Notes under the pieces: generated by a model
What the model was told of the DNA's origin: nothing
What the model saw: only the letters and a program-made list of their open reading frames with translations
Databases searched by the model: none
Made by a program: the position numbers and the translations under genes
Part shown: positions 20,968 to 32,091 of the stretch, in pieces
How positions within the stretch are numbered: the stretch's first letter is position 1
How the letters are laid out: the number at the start of each line of letters is the position of its first letter
Source of the DNA: Piscicola geometra
Lineage: Eukaryota; Annelida; Clitellata; Hirudinida; Piscicolidae
Direction: 5' to 3'
NCBI GenBank assembly: GCA_943735955.1
Contig: OX030961.1
Span: forward strand, 8,973,920 to 9,037,919
Length of the DNA: 64,000 bases

Positions 20968-22911
20968 ATGAGGGGGGGCAGGAAGGACCGACAGGACTCG
21001 CAGGAAAGCAACCTGAGCACCGTTTCTTCGATCAGAGAAGTCGAACTCTTCCAGCTCTACTGCTCCCACACCACTGGACCTACTTGGGTGCGTGGGTGGG
21101 TGAGACAGGGGGTGATGCAGGGGGAAGAGGGTGGGTGGGTAGTGAGACAGGTGGGTGGCAGAGAAAGGGAGGGGTGAAAATGAGTGGGCGGATGAAAAAG
21201 GTGGAAAGGGGGTGGGTGGAATGGAGTAGGGGGTGGGTGAGATGGAGTGGGGGGTGGGTGAGATGGAGTGGGGGGTGGGTGAGATGGAGTGGGGGTGGGT
21301 GAGATGGAGTGGGGGTGGGTGAGATGGAGTGGGGGTGGGTGAGATGGAGTGGGGGTGGGTGAGATGGAGTGGGGGTGGGACAGAAAGGGCAGGGCTTCTG
21401 TGTGAAGGGTGGTTGTGTGCGTGGGAGTGAAGGTCAAAGGCTGCTTTGGGTGGTTTGGCGGGTTCCGAAAGGACGAAACGGAATGTTTTGAGGACTGCAC
21501 GTTCGTGGATTAATTAGGAAAGCTAATGAGGTTGTGGCGTTGCGGCCTCCAATCATCATTATCATTCTTCTCGGCGCTCGCTAATTTGTTGGCGAGGCGT
21601 GTACAAATGAAAAATGTTAATATTATATTTTATAAAACCTTGTTTATAATATTTTGTTTCTCAATAGTGTATTTTTAATACGTTTTCATGACTAAAGAAT
21701 GAAAGGAGGTTTACGTTGCGGTTAACAAAGGGAAGAAAGACAGGGGTTCGCAGTTTAGGGAATTGAATCATACGATGCAACAGTTCTGGAAATATTCACT
21801 CATCTTTCCAGCGCCATTTAAGACTTGTTACTTGCAAAATAATTCTTAATCTTTAAATGTTTGATCAAATTATAAGCAATAATTTCTTTCTCTATGTGAT
21901 ATTGAGAAGCACGAAAGTTTTTGGGCAGGAACATTCCCATGCTTAACAAAGAGAGACACGCTGCAAAGCCGAAACAAGTTGATCTATTATTTACTTGCTG
22001 ACTTCGTCCTTCATTACTTCTTTTATTGCATTTTCAACGACCTATAAAGCATTTCTGAGCCCAGTTCTTCTGTTTTGCAATATAGCTGGAGGTGGATGGG
22101 TGTGGAAGCAGGGAGTGAATAGAACTAAAGCCTTAGTTGAATAGATAAAGGAGAGGAAAGGTGAAGGCAAAATGAGCTTATAGAAGACATGCGGGTTAGT
22201 ACGGAATAAAAATAGAAATAAATAAAGCATAATTGATGAATAGTTGAACATCAAATTAACAGGACATTCAATTCGAGGTGCATTCACACATTTGATTCAG
22301 TGCAGCGCACAGTCATCGACTGCCATGCCTCGAAAGACCAGTGCGTGACAGCGAACATTATGCAATATTCCTTTAATAAAAGCACTCCGGGCCGAAGATA
22401 ATGCTTGATGTTGTATTGGCCAATGTTGCGGCTGCTTGTATCTTTCTTTTTTGATTGCGATTTGAGCCGAAAAGAAACAATGAAAGGTTTTATGACGCGC
22501 AAAGGACACTAAAGACGAGGACTGAATTGAATGTATTTCAATTTTTGGTCTAGAGAGTTTAGCCACCGTAGGTCTTTTGTTTTTATAGACTGTTGTGGCT
22601 ACGGTTAAGATGTTTATTTAATTATTAATTGCTATTGAAAACCAGACGCGCCCCCTAATTGGTCTCCATGGAAACTAATACTACTTCCCTGTAAAACTTA
22701 TCTATCAAGTTTAAAATGCATACGACTTTGAGATCATTCCTGCCCCTTGTCGCGATGTTTGTGCTCCACAGACTGCCAAAACTTCTCCATCTCTTCAGTC
22801 TTCGTTGCTAGGCGTTGCTAGGCGGGCGGAAGTCGTGAATTGAAACCATTAGTTTTCCATTAAATTCTACAATTCCAATATTGCGATTCTGACCATTTTT
22901 AAAACCCCATT

Positions 22912-22949
<38 letters not shown>

Positions 22950-25900
22950 CATCATCATCATCGTCATCCTCATCATCATCAGCATCATCATCTTTTCCAT
23001 ATTCATCATCATCGCCTCCTCATCCACAGAGTCCGGAGAAAGTTTGGAGAGACATATCGAGCCAGCAGTGTCTGTCTCCTGGAGCTGCAGCCACTCAGCA
23101 GCCCTGTCCGCTGCCCCTCCTCCTCAAGCAAAACTTCTACCTCCACGAGCGTCTCAACGACAACGACGATGAAGCCAATGACGATGAAGCCAATGATGAT
23201 GGAGATGGTGACGAAGAGGATGAAGAAGAGGGTGATGGAAGCCGTGGTTTGCAGCTCTACAAGGTGTTACTGCTTGACTCTTCGACCATGCATTGCCGAC
23301 TGCCGGTCAGAAAGCCATTTGTTTCCATTTGTTTCCTTCTGCTTTTACTCGTTCCTCTGCCCTTCAAGCCTAATCAGTTTCCTCTCTCCTTCAACGACAG
23401 AAGTCCGCCAAGGGTCGCCAGTTGATCGACGAAGTGTGCGAGCGACTGAACCTCTTGGAGGTTGACTACTTTTCGTGCTTCCAACGACAAAAACACAACT
23501 TCAAGGTGCGCTTCGTTTGAATCTTTGTAAAACCCCATCACAATGCTAGCAATGTTGTTTTTGAAGTGATAGCATGAGACTCATAATTAGATTTGTTATA
23601 ATGATTTTATTTTAAGTTTATTAATTCAACTATAATTTAATGTCTTGATTAAATGTAACATTTATGTATTACTTCAAACCATCCTTAGACGTGGATAAAT
23701 CCAGAGAAAAAACTCAGAAATCAGCTTGAAAGTTGGCTTAAATATTTAATTTATTTTATCAATCTCATAAATATGTATTTACTCAAATGTCATTTTTCAA
23801 AGCTTGCGAAATTGCTTTCTCGATTGAGGGATTAATAAAGTTGGTATATAAAGCAAGGCACATTAAATTAAAACGGTTTAGAGCTTTTTATCTCTGAAAC
23901 TCCTAGGCGTATTTTTTCTTTTATTGCCAGTAAATGAAAAAATGCTTCTCTAAATAATCATTTCCAATTCGCTTCGACATTTGTTCATATTCAATCATAG
24001 AACTAAAAAAAGAGAATGCGTTTCATTGTTTTATTTGTGATATTTGCTCTTCTATACATTTTAAAACACTTTTCACACTGATCAATTTTATCTTCTTTTG
24101 TAGTAGTTTTATTATTTTAAAATGAACATCAGAAAACAACGTTAGCGTGGAGTTTGCAGTGAAGTTCTACCCGCCCGACCCCTTCATCCTGCAAGAAAGC
24201 CTCACCAGGTATGCAGTTCGATGGAGCCACGCAATCAATGATTCCAAAATCTCAAACTTTTACAACGACCTTTGGTACTTCCTCATTCCTTTTATTCTTT
24301 TCGCATGTGCCAATTATTTTGTATCATTCTTTCAGATTTTTACGTATGTGTTTTCTTGCATTACACACTATTACACAAGGATGCGAGCATGGGTTACATA
24401 GATCAATAGGCATCCAACACGCTGCAGGCAATGCCGCTAGGATCATTATAAAAGATGTATTTTAAAAAATTGAAAACTACTTGTAAAGATATGTAAACTC
24501 ATTTAAGAAAATGAAAACCTTTGAAGGTGTGCTTTCCATGGAGAAATGAAAAACCTCCTGAAAATTTCTTTTTTTAAATTGCTAAATCTTTTAATAATAT
24601 TGTGAAAAATATTTGTTATAAAAAATCAAGAAATATCGCTAAATCATTTTTTTATTTCTGTTACTTCCGTTTCTAATCTTTTAATACAAAACATGCTTTG
24701 TCAAAAAGATTGCAAATTCCTTCCGAACGTGACTGGCTCACCAACTCACAGGTATCTGCTCAGCCTGCAAGTCCAAAAAGATATCGTTTCCAAAAGGTGG
24801 AGTGGGTGGGGAAGATGGTGGCTTGGGTAGATGGGGGGTTGGAGTAGATAGTGGGTGGGGAAGATGGTGGCTTGGGTAGATGGGGGGTTGGGGTAGATAG
24901 TGGGTTGGGGTAGATGGGGGGATGGAGTGGATGGGGGGTTGAAGTAGATGGGGGGTTGGGGTAGATGGGGGGTTGGAGTAGATAGTGGGTTGGGGTAGAT
25001 AGGGGGTTGGAGTGGATGGGGGGTTGGAGTAGATGGGGGGTTGGAGTAGATGGGGGGTTGGGATAGATGGTGGTTTAGGCAGATTTTGGGTTGTTTGATG
25101 AGAGTTAACAAGGTCAGTAAAGATGAAGTGAAATAAAAACGATTGCTTCTGGGTTTTGTGACAAATGAGTGCTTGAACAAATGGATGTTTGAAGTTGTAT
25201 GAATGCAATGCGAGATCAGGCGTAGATTACTCAGAGGGTTGGCAGACTCGGAGGGGAGTGATGCAAACATTGTCAGGAAGTGATGAGGAGCTTTCAGAGG
25301 ATACATTGTTTAAAGTTGTTGTAAGAAATTACTTTTCTCATTTGTCTAACTGTGAAATCATGTGACTAAAAATCTTTGTCACATGTTTATTTACCCCTTT
25401 TAAGAAAATCAAGCTTTCATTTATTCTGGTAAGATGGCGTCATTGAAAAGTATGATCGATCCGCTAATCGCTTGAGTAGATTACCAAAGCATGAAACTCT
25501 ACATTGGGTTTCTTCCAATCTTTTATCTTTTTCATCCATCCATTCATTCATCCATCCATCCATGTAACCACCCATCCATCCATCCATCCATTCAATCCGA
25601 CATAGTTTAAAAACATCTTGTAGTGTTTCAAAAAGAGACCTTCAAGACACCAATATTCTAAGGCATTTGAATAAAACTTTAAAAATTTGCATAAAGGCGA
25701 GTGAAAATGATTCTGATGTCAAATTCTTGTGAATAAATTAATAACTTATGCCTAGATTGCTCAGCCATTTGTGCTTTATGCCAGTCTTCTACTTGCTAAC
25801 GGCATCCCATGAAGAGTGAATGCGTTTAAAGAGGTAAATAATCTTACCATAACCATACTTTCTTCATCATCATTATCAAATAATTCTTATCAGGATCCTC

Positions 25901-28900
25901 TTCCTCATCTTCATCTATTTCACCAGCATCATCTTATCTCTAATCCATAACCAAAAAATCACTGGACTTCTCTCTCCTTCAAGCAGCCCACCACCACCAT
26001 CTCCACCAACTAGACACTCATTATGATCACCCTAATCAGATAAGTGCACCAATCAGTGCACACCGCTGTACACACGACAGTTCTCTGCAATTTCACTTAC
26101 TTTCCGAGTTTTTCCCTCTTGAAAATTCTTCTTTTTCTTTTAAAAAACTTTTATTTTACTTAAGTTTTTTTTATACTCATTTTATTTTTGAAGATTTAAA
26201 ATTTTTTTGTGAGTTAAAAAAAATAACCTACTTTTTTCGCGTGTGTATACGTTGCACTGCACGGAATCCGCGTGCACAAGCTCACTTTTTCTAGCTGTAT
26301 AAATTCCTTATTTTATCATGAAATAAATACATAAATTAAAGCCATAAAACATATAAGCCATTCAAGAAAATTTATTTTTTGAATTCAACAAAATAAAAAT
26401 ACTCATGCCTTATTGCTCATTTTCATACAACAACTTTATGCTCGTGCACCCACAATTATTTTTCAGACGCATGCGTTTCCAAAGTTAACCGTTTGAAGCT
26501 TTCGACTTGATGGCACTCGACAAGTCATCCTTCAATGCGAAGAGATTCTACTTCTAAATATTTCTTTCATCCCATTCAAATAGATTTCCCTTCACTGAAA
26601 AAAATAATTTTTTCAGTAAAAATAATTTGTCAAAATTTAAAATAAAGACACTTCGCAGCAATACTTACACTTTGAATTAAAATTTAACTGAATGTTACGG
26701 CGTTGCACTCACTCCTTTGCTGAAACTCCTTTTTTCCCACTCACTGCCTTCCAAGCCATCAATCCCACTAGCAGTCACTCATTTGACGAAATCCACTCAA
26801 ATCCTTCCCTTAAGCTAGGCATCAATAACTTGCCAAAAACTTTGTTTCCTATTCCAAACATTATTATTGGAAGTCAAACTACCATGTATTATTTTTCACT
26901 AACACCTTCCACGTCTCTTATTTAATCGTATTTTTCATTGTCTACATCTTCACCCAATCCTTCAGAATTCTACCCACTTCCACTCACCCAATCCCACCCA
27001 ATCCCATACAGTTCCTCCCATCCAATCCCATATAATTTCATCCAATCCCATCCAATCCCATCTAATTTCATCCAATCCCATCCAATCCCATCCAATCCCA
27101 CCCAATTCCAACCACTCCACCACTGGATGCAGACTTCCTTGCTCCTTTTCCACACTTGCGATCCTGGGTTCTTACCTGGTGCAGTCGCACCTCGGAGATT
27201 ACGACTTGCGAGAAAACAAAGAAGGTACTCGCCAAAAACTATAATTCTCCAAGAGACGTGCCTTCTTATCGGTGTTGTATACTCTCTTTTTAATAAATAC
27301 TTTTGTCAAATAGATTTAAATTTAATACTGCGACTTCATTCTTTCATAAAGCGATAACTTTTCAACTCCAAAAAGTCACTCCTTTAGCATCACCCCTTCT
27401 CCTTCTTCCTTCTCCAGTCAGACTGAAAAAGGCATCGTCACTCCTCTGTCTCAAGTCCCTCTCGACGGCGGCACCAGAGCAGCCACCCACAGACCTCTTC
27501 GAAGTCGTCACAACGCTCCACAAATCCCGAAGGTGTGCGTCAGTGAAAGTAGATGGAAAATGAAAAGTAAGATTTAATGAGGTTAATCAATGGGGTTAAA
27601 ATAGAACATATTTTTTTCATGAATTTATTTCTTTTTGCGTCGTTTGAAAATGGCTTTTAGGCGATTTTAAAGACTTGAGTGAGTTTTATGGCTTCTATCA
27701 GCAGAATCTCAAGGTTTCGTTTATGAATTTCTACTTTAAATGCAACTTTTTTGTCTTCAACCAATCTAAGTACTGAGCGGTTCCAAGAGGCGTCTCATGA
27801 GTTAGAAAGACTTTTTGAAGTAGAAAAATAATGTGAGAGTTTTTCATTCAACAAATCATTTGTGACGTTTCCTCCTTTCGGCAGTTATTCAAATTGTTAT
27901 AAAGGAAGTTTTAGACTTTAAAAGTCTTTTATGTCCTCTCCCATCATTCATTTCAGCCTTTTCGTGAAAACATTTAGACATTTTTGAAAAAACTGTTTAC
28001 ATATTTTATTGCATTATTTTATATTTATAAATCTATCAAGCTTTTTCATAATTTATTCTTCAATTAATTTATTTTTCCACCAATCATTCACCATTCCCAT
28101 TCATTTATTCACATATTCCATCTTTTTTATTCATTCATTCATCCACTCATTCATCCATGCACTCATCCATTCATCCACTCATTCATTCATCCACTCATTC
28201 ATTCATGCACTCATCCATTCATCCACTCATTCATTCATCCACTCATTCATTCATGCACTCATGCATTCATGCACTCATGCATTCATGCACTCATGCATTC
28301 ATGCACTCATGCATTCATCCACTCATCCATTCATGCACTCATTCATTCATCCACTCATCCATTCACCCATTCATCCATTCACCCACTCATCCATTCATCC
28401 ACTCATCCATTCATGCACTCATGCATTCATCCATTCATTAATTCATCCACTCATTAATTCATCCACTCATCCATTCATCCACTCATCCATTCATCCACTC
28501 ATCCATTCATCCACTCATCCATTCATCCACTCATCCATTCACCCACTCATCCATTCATCCACTCATCCATTCACCCACTCATCCATTCATGCACTCATGC
28601 ATTCACAGGGGCCTGTCTCCTTCATGTGCTGAGAGCTGCTACCTAATCAATGCATGCAAACTCCCTCTCTACGGCATTCATCTGAGCAGTGTGCAGGTGG
28701 TGATGACGATAGTTTTGAAGATAATATGGATAAAGTGGTGATGACGATAGTTTTGAAGATAATATGGATAAAGTGGTGATGATGATAGTTTTGATAATAA
28801 AATGGATAAAGTGGTGATGATAATAGTTTTGATAATAATATGGATAAAGTGGTGATGATGATAGTTTTGATAATAATATGGATAAAGTGGTGATGATGAT

Positions 28901-31144
28901 AGTTTTGATAATAATATGGATAAAGTGGTGATGATGATAGTTTTGATATAATATGGATAAAGTGGTGATGATAATAGTTTTGAAGATAATATGGATAAAG
29001 TGGTGATGATAATAGTTTTGATAATAATATGGATAAAGTGGTGATGATGATAGTTTTGATAATAATATGGATAAAGTGGTGATGATGATAGTTTTGATAT
29101 AATATGGATAAAGTGGTGATGAGGATGATGTTAGTTTAACTGATAACATGGATTAGATGGGTCGAGTTTGAAAACTTTTTATAGTGTGTTTGATTTAAAA
29201 ACTCTTTAAAGCCACCAGGATATGATGGTAAAAATAAAAATATTTTAACAAATAAGTAGAAAATCACCTCGCATCCTCCTCCCAACCACCATGAACATCA
29301 TCATCATCATCACCAACACCCCCACCCTCTTCGTAAATCACATGCAGCTGGAAGACGGCAGAGACTCCGAGTTGGGAGTGGGCTGGTTTGGCTTGGTGAT
29401 ATGCAACAATTTCACGAAACTCAAAAGCTTTACTTGGCTCCAAATGTTGAGTGTATCGTTTAAAAACTCAGAGTTTGTCCTTAAACTCAAACCTTCTGAT
29501 GGAGAGGACACCGCTAAAAAGGTGCTTGCGTTTCAACGGCGTGAAGAGTGCTTTATTTTCTATTTAATTGAAAACTAATGTTTTTTTGTTTTTCTAGTAA
29601 TTCGATAAATTTTAAAATTTTATAATTCTCTACAAATAGTTTCACTTCTCCCCTTCACACTTCCATCCAGCAGGCAGAATCTTCGAAGAACATTCATCGA
29701 TTTCGTTTTGCCTCCTTCAAAGCAGCGAGACATTTCTGGAGACTGGCTGTAGAACACCACACCTTTTTCAGGTTGCAATTTTTCTCCAATTTTAGACTTT
29801 CCAACAACTCTAAAGCTTCTGAACTCCCCTTCAAACACTCGTTCAGGATGACGGAATCGTGCGACAAGAGGAGCGGAGGTTGGCTCTCCAAGGCGCAGAC
29901 TCTCCGATCCCTCACAAGAAGCTTCAGCGATTTCAGGTCAGTCATTTTTGTTGTTGCATTCAGAAGATAATTCGTTTTTTAGAAACATGTTTCGATTTAA
30001 AAATAATAATTTTGAGTTATTTAAATTCAAAAACGAGTTGGTGAAAATGTAAAAAGCTTAAAGTTGAAACAACGCAGCTTCGCAACACAGCACCAGTGCT
30101 GAACACATTGAAATCAACACAGGTTTGAAGGTCGAACTTACTACCAATCGCTCAAGGCTTCGTCTCAAATCACCAGACCTGCACCCACCTTCCAACGACG
30201 ATGCTTCAACGGTGATGCAAAACAATCACAACTAATAAATATCTACCATAACCTCAACTATCAAAACCATAACAATCACAACTACTAAAATTCTACCACA
30301 ACCTCAACTACTAAATCAACTACAACTACCACAACAATCCCTTAAACCGCCAAAACCTTCCAAAAACCAACCTCTCAAACACAGCAACCAAAACCTTCAG
30401 AACTCTCCAAGTCCAAGTCTCTGCACACATCGGTGGAAAAGAGCATCAACTCCCGACCATTCCTTTCCCACCACGACATATTTTCCAAGGTGTTTTCAAT
30501 GTTCATTAGCCAGTCGATGTGTTGTTTTTAGAATAATTGAATTCAACATTATTTATTCGAAATAATTTCTCCAGCAGGGAGTCCTCTCTCCCGACAGCAG
30601 TCATGGAAGCGAGAGAACCTTTGGCGCTCGCAGCAAAAACACATTCTCAGTCTTCAGAACTACGGTTGTGTTGAGTGGGTGCTGTGCTTGTTGTTGGTGG
30701 CTTCCAGTATTATTGGTTGTGTTTTTTCGAGGGCTAGTGATGTGGATTAAAGAAATTAAAAAATTGAAAGAGTTTGTTCAAACTTTCCAAATGTCTCAAG
30801 TGCATCAAAATTCAAAAAGAATCAATAGTACATTTTACTATAATGGCGTTGCACTGAAGACGTCTGAAAGAATTCAGAAGACGATAACGAGAGTCTGAAT
30901 GGAGAATTCTATTTGCGACACAGACGACGTTCTCGTGCTGCACAGAGACGCTCACAAGTTCTCAAACACAACGCCAGAATCAAGCCGGCAAAGGTCCCTC
31001 GAAAAACAGAAAAGTAAATAATGTTTTCACGCCTGATGTTTTGTTGTTTAAAGTCTTCCGCTCTTCTCGTTCACACCTCCTCAACAGAAAGCCTCCAAGA
31101 GTCCGTTGCAGCCCACACGAGTAATGTCCTTGGACGACTTGTGA
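20968..31144 (+). CDS. FERM-domain protein, band 4.1 family-like
   Basis: Seventeen proposed exons keep frame (about 584 residues): 20968-21087, 23030-23305, 23401-23505, 23689-23731, 24133-24208, 24752-24796, 27133-27224, 27418-27532, 28609-28696, 29348-29521, 29671-29771, 29847-29936, 30123-30211, 30401-30489, 30575-30664, 30905-31013, 31092-31144. FERM F1: [50 protein letters not shown]2: [48 protein letters not shown]3: [40 protein letters not shown]. An FA-like stretch ([14 protein letters not shown]) and a Ser-rich tail follow. Such proteins link membrane proteins to cortical actin. Odd: an acidic Asp/Glu run just before F1, and an F2 loop of unusual composition. The 5' exon and the last two exons are less certain; a read-through stop at 31015-31017 is the alternative end. 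Confidence 0.85.
21088..21378. repeat. G-rich minisatellite at FERM intron 1 donor
   Basis: GTGGGTGAGATGGAGTGGGG units of about 20 bp; the G-rich DNA begins at the splice donor (TGG|GTGCGTGGGTGGG). The G strand equals the transcript strand, so G-quadruplex formation in pre-mRNA is possible. Confidence 0.85.
22914..22994. repeat. (ATC)n microsatellite
   Basis: ATC trinucleotide run with CTC/GTC interruptions, about 35 bases upstream of the FERM exon 2 acceptor. Confidence 0.95.
24797..25075. repeat. G-rich minisatellite starting at a FERM-gene donor
   Basis: Units like GGGTTGGAGTAGATGGGG. The array begins at the donor of the exon ending 24796 (AG|GTGGAGTGGGTGGGG), with G again on the transcript strand. 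Confidence 0.9.
26975..27115. repeat. CCAATCCCAT repeat upstream of a FERM exon acceptor
   Basis: Pyrimidine-rich TCCAATCCCA units, with ATTTCATCCAATCCC variants, end about 18 bases before the acceptor at 27131-27132. Confidence 0.85.
28085..28606. repeat. ATTCATCCACTC-type repeat ending at a FERM exon acceptor
   Basis: More than 500 bp of ATTCATCC/ACTCATCC/ATTCATGC units. The last unit supplies the acceptor (GCATTCACAG|) of the exon at 28609. Confidence 0.9.
28697..29125. repeat. 38-bp minisatellite starting at a FERM-gene donor
   Basis: About eleven copies of GTGGTGATGATGATAGTTTT + GATAATAATATGGATAAA. The first unit's GTGGTGATG is the donor of the exon ending 28696, so every later copy repeats donor-like sequence. 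Confidence 0.92.
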
Positions 31145-32091
31145 CGCCCATCATTTTCTTTCTTTTTCAACGTCATTTTCACCATTGTCATTCTGGAAAT
31201 AATCTCTGTCCTCATCAACTTTACCATCACTTAAATCACTATTGAATTTCAACACATGCTTAATCGCCTTCACTGCTTTCTTTATTGCTTCCTTGGTTCT
31301 AACTTGTCAGTTAGTCGTTCGAGTTATAGAGTTATACTTGTTTCATAGCCAGAAAAATTCACTTACTCAGTAGTTCAAAGAAAAGTGGTTTTCAATAATG
31401 CTTTAGGGCAAGAGCCTATTTTTAGAGCTCAGCGCTGACAAAGACTTATTGCAAGGCAATATTGCAAGTTGTTGCTAAATACTAAAGAAAAGATTGTTTC
31501 ATATCCGCTGGATTCTAGTTCCTGCATAATTTCATACAATTCAATAATTTCTTCAACTGAATATTTTATAATTTAATATTTTTCTTGATTTATTCATTGA
31601 TTTGGTGGCCTAATACGAAGTGACGAGGCTTTGTTGAGCCGATTTTCAACTTTTCAGCACAGTCTTTCCAAGTCCTCAACGAAAACATAATCCTTTGATC
31701 TTGTTTCTTCAGCATTCTTCTCGATTTTATAACTCAAAACATTCGTCTTTCTCAGTTTTAAAAGAATTATTTTAGTCTTTTCTCGAATGGATTCAATAAT
31801 TCAAAACAATATTTTTAGTTGTTTTTAGCGATTTTAGTGTTTCGGTCAATTTCAATAAACGCCTTTACCTTACTTCTTCAAAGTTAATAATAGCAAAATA
31901 TTTAACAGTTTTTTTTAAAAAATTCAAAACAATATAAAAATGTTTTTAAATAATGCATACGTTTTATTTTAATTCACAAAAATTGTCAAAAAATTTAAAT
32001 AAGAAAATGGTTATAGAAAGTTTATAGTTTGAATCACACTGATTATACGAAGATGTTCCACGGATCTTTCAGAATAAACCAAGGCTCCCCC
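31145..32091. other. Tail-to-tail intergenic spacer
   Basis: AT-rich DNA between the 3' ends of the FERM gene (+) and the vWA/CBM14 gene (-). A frame at 31021-31245 merely overlaps the FERM 3' end. Nothing else recognised. Confidence 0.5.

Noticed and set aside
22914..22994. CRISPR-like regular repeats in this and other ATC/CCA arrays
   Set aside because: No unique spacers between the units, and the DNA is eukaryotic; these are plain microsatellites.
27663..27717. Possible FERM-gene exon after an AG at 27660
   Set aside because: Does not fit the phase between exons ending 27532 and starting 28609, which join perfectly and align with the family without it.
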